Source of the DNA: Nannobrachium achirus
Taxonomy: Eukaryota; Chordata; Actinopteri; Myctophiformes; Myctophidae
Assembly (NCBI GenBank): GCA_963921795.1
Contig: OY997650.1
Coordinates: forward strand, 920,650 to 984,649
Length of the DNA: 64,000 nucleotides
Direction of reading: 5' to 3'
Translations under genes and position numbers: made by a program
In this document: positions 38,976 to 52,900 of the stretch, one piece after another
Layout: every line of letters starts with the position of its first letter
Position numbering within the stretch: position 1 is the stretch's first letter
The notes under the pieces: generated by a model
The model's input: the letters and a program-made list of their open reading frames with translations, nothing else
Database searches by the model: none
What the model was told of the DNA's origin: nothing

Positions 38976-39780
38976 GCGCGCAAGATTTGCCGTCAGAGCC
39001 GGCGCCCACTTAGGAGTCTATTTGTAGGATTTGTGTACCATGTCACACTCTAGTGGATCCAATGAGGTTGAGCTATCTTCATTAAATACATATCTTTGAC
39101 CTTAGCCAGTGTTCACATTGAGGTTTGTGTATCCACAACTTTCCAACGTCCCATCATGCATTGCACAGAAGGAGTGTCAGGGGCGTCAATAGGGTATGGC
39201 AGGGGTATGCAGCTGCCATACCCTGGGTCCAGAGGGGGAAATAAAAGTTACTTTTAAATATAAATCCATGAATGTCTCTTTGTCTATCTGTGCTGGTTAT
39301 TATGTTGTTAAATTACAGTAAAATAACTATAAATGCAAAATGTAATAAAAAAATGTCACTTTAACAAGGTATTATAATTATATTCTCCAAACTTGTATTC
39401 TCCCCATCTTGACAGAATGTTGTTCAAGTTTAGCTGCACTTGAACAACCGTTCCAGGCTGCCATATCCAGCCCAAGAAACCGTAGAAACGGGGGGAAAAT
39501 ATAAAATGTACTTCTTAAAATAAATGTATCATGCCTGTTGCTAAGGTATGGCAACATGACTGGTGCAAGACACCAGTCATGTTGCCATACCTTAGCTTTT
39601 GCTGAACTGGCGCCACTGCTGTACGTTATGCGGGAACGCCTACTGAGTGGCAAAAACTACTTTCTGGCCTTGACAGCCCAAACATCAAAACAGAAAAGTC
39701 CTGTCTGATTGCATTAAACAACGTTAAATCACTTTGACACTTGGTTTATGCATGCTCATCCCCTCACATCCCCTCCCCTT
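38976..39780. other. repeat-derived sequence with hairpin 39538-39596
   Basis: The hairpin has arms GCTAAGGTATGGCAACATGA and complement. GGGTATGGCAG...CATACCCTGGGTCCAG near 39200 is matched, inverted, at 55860-55900, so both ends of a dispersed element are visible. No gene. Confidence 0.5.
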
Positions 39781-39787
39781 TAGAGCA

Positions 39788-39918
39788 GTGATAGCTGAGT
39801 GGTTAGTGTCCACACCCAGGACTCCGGAGGCTCCAGAGGTCGCAGGTACGATTCCCCGCTCCAGCGATTCCCCGCTCCGCTGCAACACATTGTGAGCTTG
39901 TAGATCTGCTATTTTCAG
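39788..39918 (+). mobile_element. tRNA-derived SINE head joined to a half palindrome
   Basis: TGATAGCTGAGTGGTTAGTG (A-box-like) and GGTACGATTCC (B-box-like) spaced as in Leu/Ser-type tRNAs. It runs into ACATTGTGAGCTTGTAGATC, half of the shared palindrome. Not a functional tRNA. Confidence 0.55.
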
Positions 39919-40164
39919 CACGCAACACCTGAGAGCAACCAAACATAAAATGACTCTTCTCCACTAGTCCCTCCTCAACGTTTTAGTCTAGTTTTTATTT
40001 TGTTGACGAAATTGCCAATATATTTAGTCTTAGTTTTAGTCATCACAGCTTAGTTTTTATTTAGTTTTCGTCAGTGAAAAAAACGCAGTTGACAAACATT
40101 TTTTGTCGTAGTCTTGGTCGATGAAATCAACACCGGTAGGCCGCCTGCATCTTTTCACAAAGAG

Positions 40165-40455
40165 CTCAAAGTAGGCGGCACAGTCGGTACCGCCGTCGCC
40201 TCCCAGCTAGAAGGTCCTGGGTTCAATTCCGGCCGGGGGACGCTGTGGGCACTGGGGGCGTGTTCTCTCCTCTGTGTCATCAGTGCCCACACCCAAGGAG
40301 GGGTTGGAGAAAGGGCCTTTCTGTGTGGAGTTTGCATGTTCTCCCCTTCTCTCCTAGGGTAGACACCCTCACAAAAAAAGGGTTAGTGTAATCCTGTCTC
40401 TATACTGCCTCCCCCTGGCCAGCCGGGGTGGTGCCTGATGGAGGGGAAAGAAACT
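40165..40455 (+). mobile_element. V-SINE-like tRNA-derived SINE
   Basis: A B-box-like GGTTCAATTCCGGCC is followed by TTTCTGTGTGGAGTTTGCAT GTTCTCCCC, the conserved central domain known from fish and shark V-SINEs/HE1. No coding. Confidence 0.75.
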
Positions 40456-40860
40456 GGTTTTGGAATAACGTGTTCCTTCCATGCGCTACGTCCAGCCGGG
40501 GAAGCTCGGGAGGCTCTCTCCATGTCGCCACTCCGAAATTTACTGGAATTGTCGGAGTGGCGACACTCCCATGGGCCTAAGGTTTAGGGGTAGGGTTAGA
40601 GATGGAATCGGAATGGAGACATGTCGGAAAGGAGACATGTCGGAGTGGAGAGATGCACTCGGGAAGCTCAACCCCTGTCGGGTGATAAGAAGCAGTTTGC
40701 CCACTCCTCATGCACTGAAGTTCAGTTCAGGGCTCTGCCCAGGTTGGCAGAGGGAGAGCAGAGCCCAGGGTTACAGCTTAGACTGGCACTGGGTTACAAA
40801 CATGTGGTTACAAAAACTAAAAAAACAACATCACACCCTTACAACATGACACAACACCTG
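40455..40860. other. repeat-like sequence with hairpin
   Basis: Hairpin 40522-40566 has arms GTCGCCACTCCGA and complement. GGAGACATGTCGGA is repeated at 40614-40638. No exon before 40869. Confidence 0.45.
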
Positions 40861-40868
40861 ACCCACAC

Positions 40869-40997
40869 TGACGTCCACGAGTTCTTCTCCCTCTTCTTCA
40901 AGTTCAACTTCTATCTGGTGTTCCTGGTTAATATAAACCATGCAGCTTGGTTGTGGAGAAGTCATCTTCTCCTGCAGTCTGGGCTCCTCACACTGGT
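40869..40997 (-). CDS. gene 2 exon 8: diverged DQSVES-type module
   Basis: Acceptor TCCTTCATTCCAG|ACCAGTG and donor GACGTCA|GTGTGG, phase 1/1. It encodes DQCEEPRLQEKMTSPQPS and an acidic end EVELEEEGEELVDV. It is the same module as exons 5-7 but the VKQEPED motif is lost. A hAT-like element starts 40 bp upstream (41037). Confidence 0.65.
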
Positions 40998-43900
40998 CTG
41001 GAATGAAGGAAGAGAAGAAGGAATGATGGCCTATAGCAGAGTTCCCCAATAGGCGGCCAGCAGGCCATTTCCGGCCCGTGGGGGGCTACTGTCTGGCCCA
41101 CACCAACCCCAGTAATAATGGTGGTACAAGTGCAGCAACAACACTAGTATATTGTCGTTGTCGGGTGGAAAACTCGTATCTCCAAATATGTACTTTCTTT
41201 TGCAAATCATACAAGGCCGTCGCACAACCGCGAGGCGTTGTGTGCTTGTAGATCGGCTGTTTTCACTAGTTTAAATATTTTTTTTAAATGATAAATGCAA
41301 AACTAACGGTTTTGGACAAGATTTTTACCCGACAACGACGATATCTGAACTGTCACTGGAGTAGCGGGAACGCCACCGTAGCCCCCAGCAATGTTGTGGC
41401 CCTCGGCTTGGTACCCTAGACATGATTCAATGTTGTGGCCCTCGGCTTGGTACCCTAGACATGATTCAATGTTGTGGCCCTCAGCTTGGTACCCTAGACA
41501 TAATTCAATGTTGTGGCCCTCGGCTTGGTACCCTAGACATGATTCAAGGTTGTGGCCCTCGGCTTGGTACCCTAGACATGATTCAATGTTGTGGCCCTCG
41601 GCTTGGTACCCTAGACATAATTCAATGTTGTGGCCCTCGGCTTGGTACCCTAGACATGATTCAATGTTGTGGCCCTCGGCTTGGTACCCTAGACATGATT
41701 CAATGTTGTGACCCTCGGCTTGGTACCCTAGACATGATTCAATGCTGTGGCCCTCGGCTTGGTACCCTAGACATGATTCAATGTTGTGACACTCGGCTTG
41801 GTACCCTAGACATGATTCAATGTTGTGGCCCTCGGCTTGGTACCCTAGACATAATTCAATGTTGTGGCCCTCGGCTTGGTACCCTAGACATAATTCAATG
41901 TTGTGACCCTCGGCTTGGTACCCTAGACATAATTCAATGTTGTGACCCTCGGCTTGGTACCCTAGACATAATTCAATGTTGTGGCCCTCGGCTTGGTACC
42001 CTAGACATGATTCAATGTTGTGGCCCTCGGCTTGGTACCCTAGACATAATTCAATGTTGTGGCCCTCGGCTTGGTACCCTAGACATGATTCAATGTTGTG
42101 GCCCTCGGCTTGGTACCCTAGACATGATTCAATGTTGTGACCCTCGGCTTGGTACCCTAGACATGATTCAATGCTGTGGCCCTCGGCTTGGTACCCTAGA
42201 CATGATTCAGCCCTTGGGGAAAACTAATTGGGGAACCCTGACCTATAGATATGATTTAATTATTGTGCTATTTCAATCATGATAATACCATTTTTATGAC
42301 TAAAAACAGTATTGTGTTCTCCTTTTAGCCTTAATGTCTGACTGTACATCTGTTTACATTTATAACGGCTCCTCCAATTAGCGCAGGGGGTGGGGGTGGG
42401 TTTAACAAATAACCAATCCGTGCTGTCCCTCCCCTCCAGAAATGGCTCAAACAGGGCACAATGTCAGACTCAAGCTTCAGCTGAGTCTGAAATCAGGCTA
42501 GGTCCATTTGGTTACCAACTCCATCATTTAGCTGGGGACCACCTGGAACCCGCTCAAGGACCACTGGTGGTCCCCGGACCACTGGTTGAGAACCACTGGA
42601 GCTGACCAATGAGAGAGAGTCAGACTGACGATGATGTCCTGTTTTGGTTTCTTTCTTTTCTCCCCAACACTGCTTTCACCTGGGTTAGGTTTAGAGCTAA
42701 CTCTAACACTGCTTTCACCTGGGTTAGGGTTAGAGCTAACTCTAACACTGCTTTCACCTGGGTTAGGGTTAGAGCTAACTCTAACACTGCTTTCACCTGG
42801 GTTAGGGTTAGAGCTAACTCTAACACTGCTTTCACCAGGCCTCAGTCAGACAGAACAATCAATAAGACCACACATCATTTACCAGTAAGACGATTAGGGA
42901 GTCTTACTGGTAAATGATGTGTTGTATACCAGTAAGACTCCCTACAGTCAGACAGAAGAATCAATAAAACCACAGCAGACATCATTTACCAGTAAGACTC
43001 CCTAATCAGGAGATAAGCGACCGTCAGGTCGCATACACACACTTTAGAAGGCAATGGTAGCCAATCAGGAGGGAATATGGGAAATGGGACAGATCCATGT
43101 TGATGACATGACTGTAGAGATACTGTGTACCGCTTTGTGTGATTTTAGGGCAAAATCTGTAGGAGCAGTGTCCAAAAATGTGTTTTGCAAGAATCTGCCT
43201 CAAGGTGGCGCTAGAAGAGGGCCATGTGAGGTTGTGGTTTGGCAGCCAAGGAGTGTGTGTGCAAATTTTGGCATGGATCGGGGCAACGGAGGCGGAGATA
43301 TGAGTAGGGGGAAAGTGTGACGTGACGGACAGACTGAAAGACAGACAGCCGTGGAGGTTTTGATAGTAACTGTGACCTGACGGTCGCAACAACACATGCC
43401 ACTCACTGATGTCCAGGTATTTACTGATGTCCAAGAAGTCTTCTGTAGCTTCATCTTCTGCTTCCTGTTGAAGAGAAACGATGCTGGTTGGTTGTGGAGG
43501 AGAAGTCATCTTCTGCTGCAGTCTGGACTCCACACTCTGGTCTGGAATTAAGGAATAGAAGAACAACTTTGATGTGACCTGGTTGTTGTTGATGCAGTAG
43601 GAATGATGAGGCGAGGCCAAACATCTACGTGTCAAACAATGTTAATTTTCTTTCTTTCTTTGCTGTGCAGCAGACATGATATGAATACATGCATAAAACT
43701 TACTGATGTCCATGTTTTCTCAACAAAAGACACTGGTGTCTACATGACAAGAAAGAGACACTGGTGTCTACGTGACAAGAAAGAGACACTGGTGTCTACA
43801 TGACAAGAAAGAGACACTGGTGTCTACATAAGTGACAAGAAAGAGACAGAGCAGAAAGTGGACCAGTCAGCTGGGGCATTAAGGCCACTGTGGTCTCAGG

Positions 43901-46900
43901 TCATGCCATTGGTTTGAGGGGCATTAAGGCCACTGTGGCCTCAGGTCATGCCATTGGTTTGAGGGGCATTAAGGCCACTGTGGTCTCAGGTCATGCCATT
44001 GGTTTGAGGGGCATTAAGGCCACTGTGGTCTCAGGTCATGCCATTGGTTTGAGGGGCATTAAGGCCACTGTGGTCTCAGGTCATGTCATTGGTTTGAGGG
44101 GCATTAAGGCCACTGTGGTCTCAGGTCATGTCATTGGTTTGAGGGGCATTAAGGCCACTGTGGTCTCAGGTCATGTCATTGGTTTGAGGGGCATTAAGGC
44201 CACTGTGGTCTCAGGTCATGCCATTGGTTTGAGGGGCATTAAGGCCACTGTGGTCTCAGGTCATGTCATTGGTTTGAGGGGCATTAAGGCCACTGTGGCC
44301 TCAGGTCATGCCATTGGTTTGAGGGGCATTAAGGCCACTGTGGTCTCAGGTCATGCCATTGGTTTGAGGGGCATTAAGGCCACTGTGGTCTCAGGTCATG
44401 CCATTGGTTTGAGGGGCATTAAGGCCACTGTGGTCTCAGGTCATGCCATTGGTTTGAGGGGCATTAAGGCCACTGTGGTCTCAGGTCATGTCATTGGTTT
44501 GAGGGGCATTAAGGCCACTGTGGCCTCAGGTCATGCCATTGGTTTGAGGGGCATTAAGGCCACTGTGGTCTCAGGTCATGCCATTGGTTTGAGGGGCATT
44601 AAGGCCACTGTGGTCTCAGGTCATGTCATTGGTTTGATGGGCATTAAGGCCACTGTGGCCTCAGGTCATGCCATTGGTTTGAGGGGCATTAAGGCCACTG
44701 TGGTCTCAGGTCATGCCATTGGTTTGAGGGGCATTAAGGCCACTGTGGTCTCAGGTCATGCCATTGGTTTGAGGGGCATTAAGGCCACTGTGGTCTCAGG
44801 TCATGCCATTGGTTTGAGGGGCATTAAGGCCACTGTGGTCTCAGGTCATGCCATTGGTTTGAGGGGCATTAAGGCCACTGTGGTCTCAGGTCATGCCATT
44901 GGTTTGAGGGGCACAAGGCAAAACTGTGGGGCAACAGCCGCCATGGCCTTCATGACATTCCTGCCCTGGTAACTCTGTTTACATTTATGACTAATAAAGT
45001 ATTGTGATATCCTTTTAGTCTTAATGACAGCCGGTGGAGGTTTTGATAGTAACTGTGACCTGACGGTCGCAACAACACATGCCACTCACTGATGTCCAGG
45101 TATTTACTGATGTCCAGGAAGTCTTCTGTAGCTTCATCTTCTGCTTCCTGTTGAAGTGAAACAGTGCTGGTTGGTTCTGGAGGAGAAGTCATCTTCTGCT
45201 GCAGTCTGGACTCCACACTCTGGTCTGGAGAAGTCATCTTCTGCTGCAGTCTGGACTCCACACTCTGGTCTGGAATGAAGGAACACAAGAAGAACTTTAA
45301 TGTGTCCTGGTTGTTGTTGTTGATGCAGTAGGAATGATGAGGCGAGGCCAAACATCTACACGTCAACCGATTTGTTCTTTATTATTTATTAATAACAACT
45401 CAAAACACCCAATAATGGGGGGAGATTATGAATACTAGTGGGACAGGGGGCACTAGGGACATCTGGGCACCATACTTTTGGTATGTCTGGGCATCTGGAC
45501 GAGTGGACACCTGGACATCTGGGCAATAGGGACATGTGGGCATTTGGACGAGTGGCCACTTGGGGGTGGAGACATGTGGGCACCTGGGCAAGATGTCCCA
45601 CCATTTCCTGCATTTGAGTGGGGAACATACATTCTTTTGTGGGGAACATATAGTAGATCCTGTTTTTGGTTGAGAGGGGAACATAGAACCTTTTGGGGGG
45701 TAAGTGGGGAACATAGAACCTGGGGAACATAGAACCTGGGGAACATAGAACCTGGGGAACATAGAACCTTTTGGGGGGGTAAGTGGGTAACATAGAACCT
45801 GGGGAACATAGAACCTGGGGAATATAGAACCTGGGGAATATAGAACCTGGGGAACATAGGACCTGGGGAACATAGAACCTGGGGAACATAGAACCTGGGG
45901 AACATAGAACCAGGGGAACATAGAACCTGGGGAACATAGAACCTGGGGAACATAGAACCTGGGGAACATAGGACCTGGGGAACATAGAACCTGGGGAACA
46001 TAGAACCTGGGGAACATAGGACCTGGGGAACATAGAACCTGGGGAACATAGGACCTGGGGAACATAGAACCTGGGGAACATAGAACCTGGGGAACATAGG
46101 ACCTGGGGAACATAGGACCTGGGGAACATAGAACCTGGGGAACATAGAACCTGGGGAACATAGGACCTGGGGAACATAGAACCTGGGGAACATAGAACCT
46201 GGGGAACATAGGACCTGGGGAACATAGGACCTGGGGAACATAGAACCTGGGGAACATAGGGTGGACCCCGTTGAGATGAGATGAATACATGAATGAAACT
46301 TACTGATGTCCATGTTTTCTTCTTCAACGTGGTCTTCAGGTTCCTGTTTAACAGAAACAGTGCTGGTTGGTTCTGGAGAAGTCATCTTCTGCTGCAGTCT
46401 GGGCTCCACACTCTGGTCTGGAGAAGTCATCTTCTGCTGCAGTCTGGACTCCACACTCTGGTCTGGAGAAGTCATCTTCTGCTGCAGTCTGGACTCCACA
46501 CTCTGGTCTGGATGAAGCAACAGAAGGAATAATGATGGCCTATTAGATCTGATTTAATCATTGTGATATTTCAGTCATGATAATGCTGAACTGTTCCTAG
46601 GACAGGGGTTTTCAAAGTGGGTGAGGGGCACCCTGAGGTGCCGTGATGGCAGTCCAGGGGTGCCGTGAGATCATTTGATAATATTTGGAATATATTTGGA
46701 CACTTGATACACAAAATATTTAGTATCATTTTAAACTTGAAGTAGGCTACAAGGCTATTTTCAGTCAGTTCTAACCAAAATGGCTGTTATCTCAACGTTT
46801 TCCTCGCAACATAATCACTAAAATATTGTCACTGTCGGGCAGAAACCTCGTATCTCCAAGTTTCAAGACTGTTAAACAAAACTAGTGAAAACAGCAGATC

Positions 46901-49900
46901 TAACAGCAGATCTACAAGCACACAACGCCTCGCATATTACATTTTATAGATGACAAATACAAAACGAACGGTTTTGGACATACAAGGTTTCCACCCGACA
47001 ACGATGATATGCTATAAATATAAGGTGCTGGGAGTGAAAATTATTATGCCTTGGATTTAAAAAAATATAAATATATATTTATGGGGTGATCACATTCTCT
47101 ATAAATACAGTGCAACTCAAACTTTAACCTGTTTTGTGAAATAATTAGTTAAAAATGGGGAAAACAAACTGGAATAAACTAAAGTCCAGTCAGTGGCAAG
47201 GTGATTTGCCACACCTGAGACAAAAGGTTTGGGAACCCCTGCTCTAGGATATCCACACTGAGAAGGCTGTTCTCCTCCTACCAGAGCAGATCTACAAGCT
47301 GCAACATCCCAGCACAACCAACATGAACTAACATAAACTAAAACATGCAAAGCTTTTAGTTCTACTGGATCTCTTCAGTTTAGGCATTTAGCAGACACTT
47401 TTAATCCAAAGTGATTTACCATAAGCAGATAATACATCACTATAATAAGATAATATGTCAGTCCATCAACATCACTATAATAAGATAATATGTCAGTACA
47501 TCAACAACAATTTAACAAATGCATATGAATATCAATAACACACGTAGACCACACACCTAATCAGTAAAATAAATACAATAATAACTAGAAGCAGTGCTCT
47601 TCCGAGCACAGGTCTCCACCAGGCCAGGTGGCCAGTTATAGCGCCACCATGAGGCTGATTTGAAGAATTTGAAGTGGCATTTCTTCCTCGGCCTGGTGGG
47701 AATGTGCGTGCACAATTTCACAAAGATTGCACGATGTGTTCGTGATTTGAGGCATTTTGTTCAAAACTGACCAATCTTACAAACTTTGAAAGCCAATCAG
47801 GATGGAATATGGAATATATCAGACAGATCCATGTCGATCACATGACTGTAGAGATACTGTCTACCGATTTGCGTGATTTTTGGACAAAATTTGTAGGAGT
47901 ACTGGCCAAAAGGTAGTTTTGCACAAATTGGCCTCCTGGTGGCGCTAGAACAGGCACATTTGAAAAATGTGGGTCAGAGGTTCTGAATTGGCATCCAGGG
48001 AGTGTGTGTGCTCAGTTTAGCAGCGACCGGGCCAACACCTTTGGAGATTAGCTGGAAACAAACTTTGTGGACGGACGGACGGACGGAGGTGAAAACATAG
48101 TCTCTACATGACAGCAAAGAACGGTCAACCCAATTACGGTAAGTCCTGCAGCTGGTGCTGGTCTGACTGGACGCTGCTCTCCTCTACTTTAAACCATTAT
48201 GGTATTGCATTCTCAGCCAACTTATGGTTGAAGATTTGCTATTTTCGACGCACTACCGCCATGCAACATAAATGACCATAAGTTTAAATACATTGCAAAT
48301 AATGGCCCAGGCATTTCAGGGGTTGACACTAAGGTCTCAGAGGCACTTGCCCGTCGGGCAAGTACAGGTCATGTTCTACTTGCCCTCAGGTCTTGGCCGT
48401 TAAACGAACCTGGCTTTTATTTGAGACGGGTGTTTATTTTGCGCAAAATGGGGTCAGACCCCGGGCGTTTAAAGAGACCAGGCAGCAGTTTGCCACCGGG
48501 CTACTAACTGGTAGTATACGGTAGTTGACCCCCAGAATGTCTTTTTCTCTACTGATGACTCACCACATGGAGAGTTAAACTGAGATGAGGTCATGAGAAA
48601 AGGGGACCACCAACAGTACCTGTCCTCCTCCCGGCCTGTGGGGGGCGCTGCAGTGTGACAGTGATGTAGGATCCTCCCAGGCTGGGGTCCGACACCAGCA
48701 GGACGGGACGCCCTTCCTCCCCCTCCCCCTCCTCTTCCTCTTCCTCCTCCTCCCCCAGCTCCAGCGCCTCCATGTGGTCGGAGTCGGTGGGGTCCTCCTC
48801 CTGGTCCATGTGGTCCTGGTCGGGGACCCCCTCTGTGCGGTACTGAGTTCTCCCTGACACCGGGGTGTACGTAGAATGCTGGGGAGAAGAGGAAAATCTG
48901 CTTATTGTAAGTCGCTTTGGATTAAAAGCGTCTGCTAAATGCCTAAACTGTAAACTGTAAACTGAAAATAAAATCACACCAGTGTGAACTGAGCGGTCCA
49001 TTAACAGTTTTACTGCCAGATGTTATTATTTATTTATTGGGTCTGGTGCCAGCGGGACCCCTCATCAGTTTACAGACATCAAAACAAGGTATAAAAGAAC
49101 GAGCCAAAGAACGTATAGTGGCGGCGCGCCGCAGTCAAAAATGGGGCGAACAGGAACGTCCAAAGCGGTAAAAGAGTTAACCACTTTCCTCTCATTCATT
49201 GTTATCTGCGTGGTCAGCACCTCACTTACTTAGGTGTGGTCAGCACCTCACTTACTTAGGTGTGGTCAGCACCTCACTTACTTAGGCTCCTCCTTATGTG
49301 CTTTCTTGATATAAACCACTTGAACCCCAACATCCCCAACTTTCCAACATCCCAGCGTGCAGAAGGCAAGCGGCAGTTTCCGGCGTCGCAGCCGAGTGTG
49401 ATCTACAAGCACACAACGGTTGCATCTGCGACACAACGTGAGCTTGTATGAGTATGCCCTAAGATAAACCCATGAGTTACAGTATGAGTTACAGTATGAG
49501 TTACAGTATGCTCTAAGATAAACCCATGAGTTACAGTATGAGTTACAGTATGAGTTACAGTATGCTCTAAGATAAACCCATGAGTTACAGTATGAGTTAC
49601 AGTATGAGTTACAGTATGCCCTAAGATAAACCCATGAGTTACAGTATGAGTTACAGTATGAGTTACAGTATGCCCTAAGATAAACCCATGAGTTACAGTA
49701 TGAGTTACAGTATGCCCTAAGATAAACCCATGAGTTACAGTATGAGTTACAGTATGAGTTACAGTATGCCCTAAGATAAACCCATGAGTTACAGTATGAG
49801 TTACAGTATGCTCTAAGATAAACCCATGAGTTACAGTATGAGTTACAGTATGCTCTAAGATAAACCCATGATTTACAGTATGAGTTACAGTATGAGTTAC

Positions 49901-52900
49901 AGTATGAGTTACAGTATGCTCTAAGATAAAGATGTAGAACAAACCACTGCCTGTGTGTTATAGTTATAGTATAGTTATAGTTATAGTTATAGTTATAGTA
50001 TAGTTATAGTTATAGTTATAGTATGCTCTAAGATAAAGATGTAGAACAAACCACTGCCTGTGTGTTATAGTTATAGTCATAGTAGGCTCTAAGATAAAGA
50101 TGTAGAACAAACCACTGCCTGTGTGTTATAGTTATAGTTATAGTTATAGTTATAGTTATTTATAGTTATAGTTATAGTAGGCTCTAAGATAAAGATGTAG
50201 AACAAACCACTGCCTGGGTGTCCTCCCAGTCCTCGCTGTCCTCCGTGTCCTCACTGTCCTCGTCTCCCTCGTCCGTCTGGGGCGGCCGGACGCTCTGCTG
50301 CTCCTCCCCCACCTGGAGATGGATGGGGGAAGCAAAGTACTCACATGATTTACTGGAGTAAAAGTATCAACACTGCAGTGTAGAAACTCTCTGTTACAGC
50401 AGAAGTCCTGTATTCTTCGGTACCAAGGCTAGCATGGACGTTGTTGACGGGGGGAAACCATTCCTTTTTATCATTATTATTTTAAAAGCCTGAAATCTAC
50501 AAGCTCACAAGAACAAAATGCTGAAATGTGGAGGTTTTCTGCTCAAGCGCCACAGATTAAGCCACGGACAAACACATGAATTCATACGGATGACAGCTAG
50601 AAATACTGTTCCTACGAAACAGTGTGGGCTGGCATGTAACACCATGTATGGGCCATGTGTATGCCGTTGTACCGTCAAGGAGAACTTGACTGATAGATGT
50701 CTTATGTAATTTTTGAGGAGAACTCGATAGATAAATAATATACGATAACAATCATGATAAACAATCATGCAAAACATAACAGAACATCTGAAGAAAATAC
50801 CATCGGACGATAGGGCATTCACGAATAGTGATTTTTAGAATTCGAATTATTCAACCTCAAAGCATTCGAATATTCGACAGGACTGGCCAAACTGTCAAAT
50901 ATTAAGTAAGCAGGCGTTGTGAGCATGTAGATCTGCTAGTTTCACAATATTTATCTGTGGAACCGAGTCACATTAAATGTAATACCTACAATTCCAAGTG
51001 CTTGTCAGGGTGGGGGTCCCCAGTTGAAATATGTTTATTTTGGGGGTCTACAGCCTAAAAAGGTTTGAGGGGCATTGACAACTAATTCTTATGACTTCCT
51101 ATCTAGCCAAGCATTATAAACTATATATTTTTTTAAAGAGAAAACTATAAAAAATAAAAAAAAAGGCGAATATTCAACTTCGGTGAACAACGTCGAATAG
51201 TGACTTTGACATTCGAATATTCCCTGAATGCCCTATCGGACGATCATGTAAGAATAGGTGAAGACAGGCAGCGTTTCCCACCTCCACAGTCTCTTCATCA
51301 TCTTCATCGGTGTCCTCAGAGTCCTGGTGCCTCCGCTGCATGGGGGCGGAGCCTCGTCCGGGCAGACTGACACCACGGCCCCGCCTCCCGCCCTTCCCCT
51401 GTCCTCCCCTGGTCCCTACACCCTCCTTCTCTCCTCCCCTGGTCCCTACACCCTCCTTCTCTCCTCCCCTGGTCCCTACACCCTCCTTCTCTCCTCCCCT
51501 GGTCCCTACACCCTCCTTCTCTCCTCCCCTGGTCCCTAGACCCTCCTTCTCTCCTCCCCTGGTCCCTACACCCTCCTTCTCTCCTCCCCTGGTCCCTACA
51601 CCCTCCTTCTCTCCTCCCCTGGTCCCTACACCCTCCTTCTCTCCTCCCCTGGTCCCTACACCCTCCTTCTCTCCTCCCCTGGTCCCTAGACCCTCCTTCT
51701 CTCCTCCCCTGGTCCCTACACCCTCCTTCTCATCTCCCCTGGTCCCTACACCCTCCTTCTCTCCTCCCCTGGTCCCTACACCCTCCTTCTCTCCTCCCCT
51801 GGTCCCTACACCCTCCTTCTCTCCTCCCCTGGTCCCTAGACCCTCCTTCTCTCCTCCCCTGGTCCCTACACCCTCCTTCTCTCCTCCCCTGGTCCCTACA
51901 CCCTCCTTCTCTCCTCCCCTGGTCCCCAGGCCCTCCCCCTGTCCTCCCCCGGCCCCCCCCTCTCCTCCCCTCATGCCACCACTCCTCAGCCTCATGAGGG
52001 AGGAGGAGGCGGGAGGCGCACCACCTCTGTGGGCGGAGCCTCCCCTCCGCGGCAGCCCGCCCCTGCTGTTGGCTCCACCCCTCACGGTGGCTCCACCCCT
52101 CACGGTGGCTCCACCCATTACATTGGCTCCACCCCTCATGGTCATGTTGGCTCCACCCCTCGCAGTGGCTCCACCCCTCGCGATGGCTCCACCCCTCGCG
52201 ATGGCTCCACCCCTTGCAGTGGCTCCACCCCTCGCAGTGGCTCCACCCCTCACGGTCATGTTGGCTCCACCCCTCATGTTGGCTCCACCCCTCAGAGTGG
52301 CTTTAGCTCCACCCTTCATGGTGGCTCCACCCCTCACGGTGGCTCCACCCCTCATGATGGCTCCACCCTTCATGTTGGCTCCACCCCTTGCAGTGGCTTT
52401 AGCTCCAGCCTTCACGTTGGCTCCACCCTTCACAGTCATGTTGGCTCCACCCTTAACGTTGGCTCCACCCCTCACAGTGGCTCCACCCTTCCTGACGTGG
52501 CACAGGGCCAGCTTGCTCCTCCCAGAGGCTGTGGGGAGAAGAGAGGAAGAGGGAAGAATGAATGTGATTGGTCTAGATGTGCTCCTGTACGTAGTAGTCC
52601 TTGGAGGTTGTAGTTTGGCAGGCAAGGAGTGTGTGTGTAAAATTTGGCATGGATCGGGTCAACGGGTGCGGAGATATAAGCAGGGAAAAAGTGTGACGTG
52701 TGACGTGTGAGCACATTTGGTCATTTTGTACATCTGGGGGTCCCCCAGGGACCTGGGGGTCCCTGGGGCTCCGGGGGTCCTTGGAGGTTGTAGTTTGGCA
52801 GTCAAGGAGTGTGTGTGCAAAATCTGGCATGGATCGGGGCAACGGTTGTGGAGATATGAGCAGGGCAAAAGTGTGACGGACTCACGGACTGACGCACGGA

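Noticed and set aside
39788..39866. possible tRNA gene (A- and B-box-like motifs)
   Set aside because: No cloverleaf can be completed and it is followed by repeat sequence; it fits a tRNA-derived SINE head.
41391..42282. 286-codon plus-strand CGPRLGTLDMIQ repeat ORF
   Set aside because: 39-bp array inside a hAT-like MITE.
43890..44972. 360-codon GIKATVVSGHAIGLR repeat ORF
   Set aside because: 45-bp intronic minisatellite; no splice sites and no non-repeat domain.
45389..46327. ~300-355-codon minus-strand SPGSMFPRFYVPQVL ORFs
   Set aside because: 16-bp array open in all minus frames. Only the 46304-46507 part of the longest one is a real exon.
51310..52710. 466-codon plus-strand Pro-rich ORF
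   Set aside because: Antisense shadow of the gene 2 RGG exon, which has the splice sites and phase on the minus strand.
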